NCBI GenBank assembly: GCA_934122035.1
Contig: CAKOVP010000014.1
Span: 1-36,548, forward strand
Direction of reading: 5' to 3'
Origin: an uncultured Clostridia bacterium
Lineage (GTDB): Bacteria; Bacillota; Clostridia; TANB77; CAG-508
DNA: 36,548 bases
Of the stretch, positions 30,978 to 36,548 are shown piece by piece. Each line of letters starts with the position of its first letter. The first letter of the stretch is position 1. A model generated the notes under the pieces. That model was not told the origin of the DNA. It searched no databases and saw only the letters and a program-made list of their open reading frames with translations. The position numbers were made by a program, and so were the translations under genes.

Positions 30978-32360
30978 ATGGTAGAAAGTATGGAAAAAAT
31001 AGTTGCATTATGCAAAAATAGAGGATACATTTATCCAGGTTCAGAAATTTATGGAGGACTATCAAATACTTGGGATTACGGTCCTTTAGGAGTTGAACTT
31101 AAAAATAACGTAAAAAATGCTTGGAGAAAAAAATTTATACAAGAAAACAAATATAATGTTGGATTAGATGCAGCAATATTTATGAATCCAGAAACTTGGG
31201 TAGCAACAGGTCATGTTGCAGGATTTAGTGACCCATTAATAGACTGCAAAGAATGTAAAACAAGACACAGAGCAGACAAATTAATAGAGGAATGGTCTCA
31301 CGAACACGGAAAAGATATTGTTGCAGATGGCTGGTCTGATGAAGAAATGGTAAATTATATAAACGAAAATAAAATTCCTTGTCCAGACTGTGGAAAAACA
31401 AACTTTACAAATATTAGAAAATTCAACTTAATGTTTAAAACTTTTCAAGGTGTTACAGAAGATTCAACATCTCAAATATACTTAAGACCAGAAACTGCAC
31501 AAGGTATATTTGTGAATTTTAAGAATGTAGCAAGAACAACAAGAAGAAGACTTCCAATGGGAATTGCTCAAATTGGAAAAGCATTTAGAAACGAAATAAC
31601 ACCAGGAAACTTTACTTTTAGAACACGTGAATTTGAACAAATGGAATTGGAATTTTTCTGTAAGCCAGATACAGACTTAGAGTGGTTTAAATTTTGGAAA
31701 GATTACTGCAAGAAATTCTTGTTAGACTTAGGAATGGAAGACAAAAATATAAGACTTCGTGACCATAGTCCAGAAGAATTAGTATTTTACAGTAAAGCAA
31801 CAACAGATATAGAATTTGCATTCCCATTTGGCTGGGGAGAGCTTTGGGGAATTGCAGATAGAACAAATTACGATTTATCAAGACATATGGAACACTCAAA
31901 ACAAGATTTATCATATCAAGATCCAGAAACAAACGAAAAATATATTCCATATGTAATAGAGCCATCTTTAGGATGCGATAGGGTTGCACTTGCATTCTTA
32001 TGCAACGCGTATGAAGAGCAAGATTTAGGAGAAGGAGATTCTAGAGTTGTATTACATTTACATCCAGCTTTAGCTCCATATAAAGTAGCAGTACTTCCAT
32101 TATCTAAAAAATTATCAGAAAAAGCAGGTGAAGTATATGAGATGCTATCTAAATACTTTATGTGTGACTACGACGAAGCAGGAAGCATAGGAAAGAGATA
32201 TAGAAGAGAAGATGAAATTGGAACACCTTATTGTGTAACAATAGACTTCGATACATTAGATGATGGTTCAGTAACTGTAAGAGATAGAGATACAATGGAA
32301 CAAGTAAGAATTCCAATTACAGAAGTAAAGAAATGGATAGAAGAAAAAATAGAATTTTAA
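30978..32360 (+). CDS. glyS: Glycyl-tRNA synthetase (single-chain, class II)
   Basis: 460 aa, the alpha2 type found in Gram-positives, archaea and eukaryotes (GlyQS). It charges tRNA-Gly. Class II motifs: [18 protein letters not shown] near residue 12, [10 protein letters not shown] and [14 protein letters not shown] near 150-175, [29 protein letters not shown] near 195, and GLYDHSPEEL-type [16 protein letters not shown] near 255. The anticodon-binding domain starts around residue 365. ATG 30978 follows GAGGA; ATG 30990 is possible. Terminator at 32430-32466. Confidence 0.96.
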   Translation: MVESMEKIVALCKNRGYIYPGSEIYGGLSNTWDYGPLGVELKNNVKNAWRKKFIQENKYNVGLDAAIFMNPETWVATGHVAGFSDPLIDCKECKTRHRADKLIEEWSHEHGKDIVADGWSDEEMVNYINENKIPCPDCGKTNFTNIRKFNLMFKTFQGVTEDSTSQIYLRPETAQGIFVNFKNVARTTRRRLPMGIAQIGKAFRNEITPGNFTFRTREFEQMELEFFCKPDTDLEWFKFWKDYCKKFLLDLGMEDKNIRLRDHSPEELVFYSKATTDIEFAFPFGWGELWGIADRTNYDLSRHMEHSKQDLSYQDPETNEKYIPYVIEPSLGCDRVALAFLCNAYEEQDLGEGDSRVVLHLHPALAPYKVAVLPLSKKLSEKAGEVYEMLSKYFMCDYDEAGSIGKRYRREDEIGTPYCVTIDFDTLDDGSVTVRDRDTMEQVRIPITEVKKWIEEKIEF

Positions 32361-32429
32361 AGATTTAATATGTTTTTAAAATAAAGAATTAGTAGAGATG
32401 CTAGAAACTAAATTTTGAAATTATAGAAT

Positions 32430-32466
32430 AAAGCAGAGCGATTAAAATATTGCTCTGCTTTAATAA
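32430..32466 (+). terminator. Intrinsic terminator after glyS
   Basis: AAAGCAGAGC/GCTCTGCTTT (10 bp), loop 12 nt, followed by TTAATAATT. Confidence 0.8.
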
Positions 32467-32520
32467 TTCTCATAGTTAATATAAATATTAGGTAACTAAA
32501 GAATAATTCCTTAAAATAAT

Positions 32521-33156
32521 TTAAAAATGATATTGATATTTAAAATCGTTTACTAAAATTTTTCCAAATGGGGCAGGATTACAATTATTTGTAGACGATT
32601 TTTTTATAGAAATATCTTTATAATTCTTGGTTATTAGTCTATTATAACATTCTCTACAAACAGGAATATACTCTACATCTCCAACCATTATATCTGTATC
32701 CTTATGACCTTTAAAATATGTAAAAACCGCTTCTTCACATTTACAAACTTCACATATAGAAGTCATCATCTCAATATTATCGGCAATACATAAAAGGTCA
32801 CCCATTTTTCCAAAAACCTTCTTCTCAGAAGTAAGATTAAGCCCAGCAATATAAAATTTTTTTCCTTTAGCTGTCATCTTATCAATAGTAGAAACATCAC
32901 CTTGTAAAAATTGAAATTCATCTATAAAATAAGAATCAGCATCATAATTCTCAAGCTCAGAAATATCCTTAATATTAATAGCCTGAATAGAATTTCCACT
33001 TCTAGTAGATATAATATCATCACCAGCTCTATTATCTAATAAAGGTTTAAAAATTTTAACATTTTTTCCTGCAATCAATTGTCTCTTTAATTCATTAAAA
33101 ATTCTTTGACTTTTTCCACATTTCATAGGTCCAGTATAAACATTAATATATCCCAT
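32521..33156 (-). CDS. tdk: Thymidine kinase (type II)
   Basis: 211 aa. It phosphorylates thymidine to dTMP in the salvage pathway. P-loop GPMKCGKSQ near residue 11, the catalytic acidic motif FIDEFQFL near 90, and the zinc-binding lasso region with CEVCKCEEA and VCRECY near 145-185. Start taken at minus-strand ATG 33156, with AAAAAGGA upstream; a longer frame to 33246 adds a non-homologous extension. Divergent from the dCMP deaminase gene, a pairing that makes metabolic sense: both feed the dTMP pool. C-terminal tail of about 20 residues is longer than usual. Confidence 0.93.
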   Translation of the reverse strand: MGYINVYTGPMKCGKSQRIFNELKRQLIAGKNVKIFKPLLDNRAGDDIISTRSGNSIQAINIKDISELENYDADSYFIDEFQFLQGDVSTIDKMTAKGKKFYIAGLNLTSEKKVFGKMGDLLCIADNIEMMTSICEVCKCEEAVFTYFKGHKDTDIMVGDVEYIPVCRECYNRLITKNYKDISIKKSSTNNCNPAPFGKILVNDFKYQYHF

Positions 33157-33286
33157 TCTAATTACATTCCTTTTTCTAGATTCAAATTTTAAGTTGAAAA
33201 ATAAATTTTGACTCAGTAATTTATATAATTGCATTAATATAGTCAAAATTTACTTTTGCTTTTCTATTAAAATTGCTACTCCGAAT

Positions 33287-33315
33287 ACTATACAAGTATT
33301 TCTGCATTTAATCAA
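33287..33315 (-). promoter_or_regulatory. tdk promoter
   Basis: On the minus strand TTGATT (33315-33310), a 17-bp spacer and TATAGT (33292-33287); it would give a leader of about 120 nt. Confidence 0.55.
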
Positions 33316-33359
33316 GTACTTTATACAATATTTCAAATATAAAATAATAGTGAAATATT

Positions 33360-33399
33360 TGTAATAAAATGTAATATATTGTAATATATTGTAGATTGT
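33360..33399. repeat. Four tandem 10-bp repeats between the divergent tdk and deaminase promoters
   Basis: TGTAATAAAA, TGTAATATAT, TGTAATATAT and TGTAGATTGT follow each other at an exact 10-bp period, and a further TGTAAT lies at about 33402. One helical turn per unit puts all copies on the same DNA face. The site is centred between the two promoters, about 40 bp from each -35. Confidence 0.6.
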
Positions 33400-33436
33400 A
33401 CTGTAATGGCACTTATCTTAGAATAATCATTATAGA

Positions 33437-33465
33437 TTGACATTTATAACCACATTATATATAAT
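33437..33465 (+). promoter_or_regulatory. Promoter of the dCMP deaminase gene
   Basis: Consensus TTGACA (33437-33442), a 17-bp spacer and TATAAT (33460-33465). The ATG is only 20 bp further, so the leader is very short. Confidence 0.8.
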
Positions 33466-33484
33466 TGCTAAAAAGGAGAGATTT

Positions 33485-33988
33485 ATGAAAAATAATAATG
33501 TAAAAAGAGAAAACTATATTGGATGGGATGAATATTTTATGGCTATTGCAAAATTATCTGCGATGAGAAGCAAAGATCCATCTACTCAAGTGGGAGCTTG
33601 TATAGTAGGAGAAGAAAACAGAATTTTATCAATAGGCTATAATGGTGCTCCAAACGGATTTAATGATGATATATTCCCATGGGCGAGAGAAGGAGAAAAT
33701 TTAAATACAAAGTACCCATATGTATGTCACGCAGAAATGAATGCAATTTTAAATTATAGAGGAAGCAGAAAAGACTTGGAAGGGGCAAAAATATATGTGG
33801 ATTTATTTCCTTGCAATGAATGTGCAAAGATGATAATTCAATCCGGAATAAAAGAAGTTATATATTTATCAGACAAATATGCAAATTCTGAAAACAATAT
33901 TGCCTCAAGAAAGCTATTAGATGCATGCAAGGTATCATATAAGAAGATTAATTTGCCAGAAAATAAAAAAATTGAAATAGAATTGTAA
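33485..33988 (+). CDS. dCMP deaminase (ComEB-type cytidine/deoxycytidylate deaminase)
   Basis: 167 aa. It converts dCMP to dUMP, the precursor for thymidylate synthesis. Zinc site: HAEMNAI (near residue 83) and PCNECAKMI (near 113). The N-terminal [28 protein letters not shown] and [11 protein letters not shown] are typical of the family. ATG 33485 follows AAAGGAGAG; a frame extension to 33437 overlaps the promoter and is rejected. Divergent from tdk across a region with tandem repeats. Confidence 0.92.
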   Translation: MKNNNVKRENYIGWDEYFMAIAKLSAMRSKDPSTQVGACIVGEENRILSIGYNGAPNGFNDDIFPWAREGENLNTKYPYVCHAEMNAILNYRGSRKDLEGAKIYVDLFPCNECAKMIIQSGIKEVIYLSDKYANSENNIASRKLLDACKVSYKKINLPENKKIEIEL

Positions 33989-34097
33989 GATGAATTGTTT
34001 AAAAGATGAAATGCAACTGAAAGTTTACAAAAAGATAATGAAAATTGGTAGTGCTACTTTGCTTATTTGTTCTATAATTTAGGTGGAGGTGAGAAAA

Positions 34098-35492
34098 ATG
34101 AGATTTAGCGAAAAATTACCTAAACTTAGAAAGCACAATAATTTATCACAGGAACAACTTGCAGAACAATTAGGAGTATCTAGACAAGCTGTTTCAAAAT
34201 GGGAGGCTGGCAATTCCTATCCAGACATGGAAAAAATGCTACAAATGTGTAAAATATTGAATTGTCACTTAGAAGATTTAATGGACGATGGTTCAATAGG
34301 CAACATTTCAACAGAAGACTCAAAAAACAAGATTGATTTAAATGTATGTATGCAGGACTTTTTAAATTTCATAACGAAACTATATAATATGTTTGTTAGT
34401 ATGAAATTTAAAGAAAAAATTAAATTTATATTTGAAATGGTGTTTATAATTGTAATCTTATCAATATCAGGGTTGTTAATTATGAAACTTCTAGAATACA
34501 TAATATATGGAATTCTTCCACTGCCTATATTATGGAAAATCCTAAGCAAAGTGATTACACTTATATTGATTGGAGCTGGAGGAGTAATTTTTATTCATTT
34601 ACTAAAAATTAGGTATTTAGATTATTACGTAACAATAGAGGACCAAAATACAACGAAGAAGAGTATTGAAGAGCCCATTGAAAAGACAGAAAATAAACAC
34701 TATGAAGAAAAGCCAAAAGAAAAAATAATTATTAGAGATCCAAAACATTCTGGTCCAGCTTTTCTAAAAGCAATTGAAAAAATCATAGTAATAATGATAA
34801 AGGTATTTATGATTTTTATTACAATTCCAGTGGTAATTGGATTTGTATTTGATGTAGGTTGCACTGTTATTTCACTGTATCATATTATATATGGAAATAT
34901 ATTTGCAGGAATTGCTTTTGTTGGAATTGGTATAGCTTTAATTCTTTATAGTTTTATGGAATTAGTATTCAATTTTATTGTAGATAAAGAACAGCAGTTT
35001 AAGAAAATATTTATAATTGCAATAATTGGACTCGTAACTTGTGGAGTAGGAGCAGGAATAGCAATAGGATCGTACTTAAATTTGGAACATATTCCATCAA
35101 ACCAATATGATGAATACAAAATATTATCGCAAGAAATTCCAATGTCTGATAATTTATGGATAACAAAAAACTATGAGCATGAATATATTATAGACAATTC
35201 AATAGGTACAGTAAACATTGAAGTAAAATATTTGAATGGAATAGAGCCTAAATTAGAAATAGAAAACAGAAAAAGTTCTAATGATGAAAGTTATCAGTAT
35301 TGCCTTATAAAATATAATACAAATAAATATCTATTGTATAAAAACATATTGAGGGATATTAAAGATAAAAAGCTTGTCGATTACGAGAATTTGAATTCTA
35401 TTAAATTAAAGATAACAGTTTCGCAAGAAAATTACGAAAAGCTACAACAGAATTACAAAAAATACTGTAAAGAAAATATTGAAATTAAATAA
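34098..35492 (+). CDS. XRE-family regulator with a multi-pass membrane domain
   Basis: 464 aa. Residues 1-65 are a helix-turn-helix (RFSEKLPKLRKHNNLSQEQLAEQLGVSRQAVSKWEAG). Then about six hydrophobic helices lie between ~100 and ~335, broken by a charged Glu/Lys-rich cytoplasmic loop (~175-210) and a predicted extracytoplasmic C-terminal domain (~345-464). The layout suggests a membrane-tethered transcription factor sensing something at the envelope. No downstream target operon is apparent: the gene has a terminator at 35497-35536. ATG 34098 follows GGAGGTG; the upstream in-frame ATG 34083 overlaps that RBS region. Confidence 0.82.
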   Translation: MRFSEKLPKLRKHNNLSQEQLAEQLGVSRQAVSKWEAGNSYPDMEKMLQMCKILNCHLEDLMDDGSIGNISTEDSKNKIDLNVCMQDFLNFITKLYNMFVSMKFKEKIKFIFEMVFIIVILSISGLLIMKLLEYIIYGILPLPILWKILSKVITLILIGAGGVIFIHLLKIRYLDYYVTIEDQNTTKKSIEEPIEKTENKHYEEKPKEKIIIRDPKHSGPAFLKAIEKIIVIMIKVFMIFITIPVVIGFVFDVGCTVISLYHIIYGNIFAGIAFVGIGIALILYSFMELVFNFIVDKEQQFKKIFIIAIIGLVTCGVGAGIAIGSYLNLEHIPSNQYDEYKILSQEIPMSDNLWITKNYEHEYIIDNSIGTVNIEVKYLNGIEPKLEIENRKSSNDESYQYCLIKYNTNKYLLYKNILRDIKDKKLVDYENLNSIKLKITVSQENYEKLQQNYKKYCKENIEIK

Positions 35493-35496
35493 TATG

Positions 35497-35536
35497 AAAG
35501 TACACTTCATTTATCAGATATGAGGTGTACTTTTAT
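35497..35536 (+). terminator. Intrinsic terminator after the XRE-membrane gene
   Basis: AAAGTACACTTCAT pairs with ATGAGGTGTACTTT (one G-T pair), loop about 9 nt, followed by TATTG. Confidence 0.85.
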
Positions 35537-35538
35537 TG

Positions 35539-35558
35539 TGTAGAATTTTGTCGTACGA
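35539..35558. promoter_or_regulatory. Possible Spo0A-like tandem boxes and palindrome
   Basis: TGTAGAA (35539-35545) and TGTCGTA (35549-35555) are 10 bp apart; the second overlaps the perfect palindrome TCGTACGA (35551-35558). They lie ~80 bp upstream of the uvrA -35, so their target is unclear. Confidence 0.25.
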
Positions 35559-35633
35559 TTTTACTTGAAAATTAACTGATTGGAGAATATAATTAAATTT
35601 CAATAAAAGTGAAGAACAAAAGTTTGCAAACTA

Positions 35634-35662
35634 TTGAAAATGTACCAAGCTTATGATATAAT
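35634..35662 (+). promoter_or_regulatory. uvrA promoter
   Basis: TTGAAA (35634-35639), a 17-bp spacer and TATAAT (35657-35662), with an ~90-nt leader before the ATG. No LexA-type operator (GAAC-N4-GTTC) is visible. Confidence 0.7.
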
Positions 35663-35757
35663 TACAAAGAAAATTTTATAAAAATATAAAGATACGGAGG
35701 ATTTTAAAGTCTTTCGTTAAGATATGTGCTTTTACATAAAACAAGAAAGGAATTTTT

Positions 35758-36548
35758 ATGAATGATAATATTATTATAAAGGGTGCAAAAGAACACAATT
35801 TAAAGAATATAGATTTAACGATTCCAAGAAACAAATTAGTAGTTGTTACAGGGCTTTCGGGTTCTGGTAAATCTTCACTTGCTTTTGATACTTTGTATGC
35901 AGAAGGACAAAGACGATATGTAGAAAGTTTGTCTAGTTACGCAAGGCAATTCTTAGGTATGATGGAAAAACCTGAGGTTGAGTCTATTGAAGGACTTTCA
36001 CCAGCTATTTCTATTGATCAAAAAACTACATCTAAGAACCCACGTTCTACAGTTGGAACAGTTACGGAAATTTATGATTATTTGCGTTTATTATATGCAA
36101 GAATTGGTGTGCCATATTGTCCAAACTGTGGTAAGAAAATTGAAAAGCAGACTATTGACCAGATTGTTGATAATATTTTAGAACTTGAAGAAGGGACAAG
36201 GCTTCAAGTTTTAGCTCCTGTTGTACGTGGAAGAAAGGGAGAGTTTACAAAACAGTTAGAAGATTATCAAAAAGCAGGTTTTATTAGAGTAAGAATAGAT
36301 GGTCAAATGTATGAACTTGGGGAAGATGAAATTACTCTTGATAAAAAGAAGAAACATAATGTTGATGTTGTGGTGGATAGGTTAATTATTAAAGAAGGTA
36401 TTCGTGCAAGATTAACTGAATCTGTTGAAACAGCAATGAAATACGCAAACAACCTAGTTACAATAGATGTGCCAGGCCAAGAAGAAAAAATCTATTCTCA
36501 AAATTACGCATGTACGGATTGTGGTATTAGCTTTGAAGAATTAACACC
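35758..36548 (+). CDS. uvrA: Excinuclease ABC subunit A, 5' part only
   Basis: The first 263 codons are present and the gene runs off the window. UvrA is the damage-recognition ATPase of nucleotide excision repair. It begins [20 protein letters not shown]; Walker A is GLSGSGKSS near residue 32. [21 protein letters not shown] and the first zinc-finger module start (CPNCGKKIE near 121) follow, and the second half-knuckle [11 protein letters not shown] is at the window end. RBS AAAGG lies 8-10 bp before the ATG. uvrB is not in the window. Confidence 0.95.
   Translation, partial: MNDNIIIKGAKEHNLKNIDLTIPRNKLVVVTGLSGSGKSSLAFDTLYAEGQRRYVESLSSYARQFLGMMEKPEVESIEGLSPAISIDQKTTSKNPRSTVGTVTEIYDYLRLLYARIGVPYCPNCGKKIEKQTIDQIVDNILELEEGTRLQVLAPVVRGRKGEFTKQLEDYQKAGFIRVRIDGQMYELGEDEITLDKKKKHNVDVVVDRLIIKEGIRARLTESVETAMKYANNLVTIDVPGQEEKIYSQNYACTDCGISFEELT

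Noticed and set aside
1..36548. CRISPR arrays, tRNA, rRNA or insertion sequences
   Set aside because: No regularly spaced repeats, no CCA-type cloverleaf sequences, no rRNA-like conserved blocks and no transposase frames were seen.

Overview
This window is a low-GC (roughly 30%), A-rich stretch of chromosome from a spore-forming Firmicute, most likely an uncultured gut-type member of Clostridia. Supporting signs are the gene order rpsF-ssb-rpsR and pyrH-frr-uppS-cdsA-rseP-polC, a Gram-positive PolC, WhiA, a YyaC-like protein, a SpoIVFA/SpoIVFB-like pair, an LPXTG protein with its sortase, and Spo0A-box-like sites in several promoters. I saw no rRNA, tRNA, CRISPR array or transposase.

Layout. 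1-1600: a prepilin-leader protein with a formylglycine-generating-enzyme-like lectin domain; its last ~120 bp change abruptly in composition and look like the variable region of a diversity-generating retroelement (DGR), followed by a multi-hairpin RNA-like element. 1640-6530: ftsZ (no C-terminal tail), a ZIP metal transporter, a compact convergent locus at 3800-4140 that I read as a par/fst-style type I toxin-antitoxin module, a COG2509-type flavoprotein and rpmF. 6580-10040: two tandem large membrane proteins. 10080-10290: a structured noncoding RNA. 10460-14160: prmC, whiA, a frameshifted hemW and an HD-domain protein. 14260-17745: a sporulation-flavoured run (small protein, YyaC, tail-anchored protein, M23 peptidase, SpoIVFB-like protease, YqeG).

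17899-19471: rpsF-ssb-rpsR and an LPXTG protein; 19663-20307: the convergent sortase, flanked by ~59-bp direct repeats. 20566-28975: pyrH to polC, without dxr and with an RseP that lacks a PDZ domain. 29076-30482: a DUF1294 protein and three small orphan genes with their own promoters and terminators, one behind a tandem array of Spo0A-like boxes. 30484-30977: an intergenic region with five clustered DnaA boxes. 30978-36548: glyS, divergent tdk and dCMP deaminase, a membrane-anchored XRE regulator and the 5' end of uvrA.

The best candidate for an undescribed system is the 3800-4140 locus. A 45-codon TTG-start gene for a very basic amphipathic peptide lies on the minus strand. A convergent ~100-nt RNA shares its bidirectional terminator and carries two segments (9 and 13 nt) perfectly complementary to the sequences flanking the peptide's ribosome binding site. 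Both promoters have Spo0A-box-like sequences nearby. Second is the DGR-type variable protein at the left edge, whose reverse transcriptase and template repeat are not in the window. All functional statements are inferences from sequence; no searches were run.
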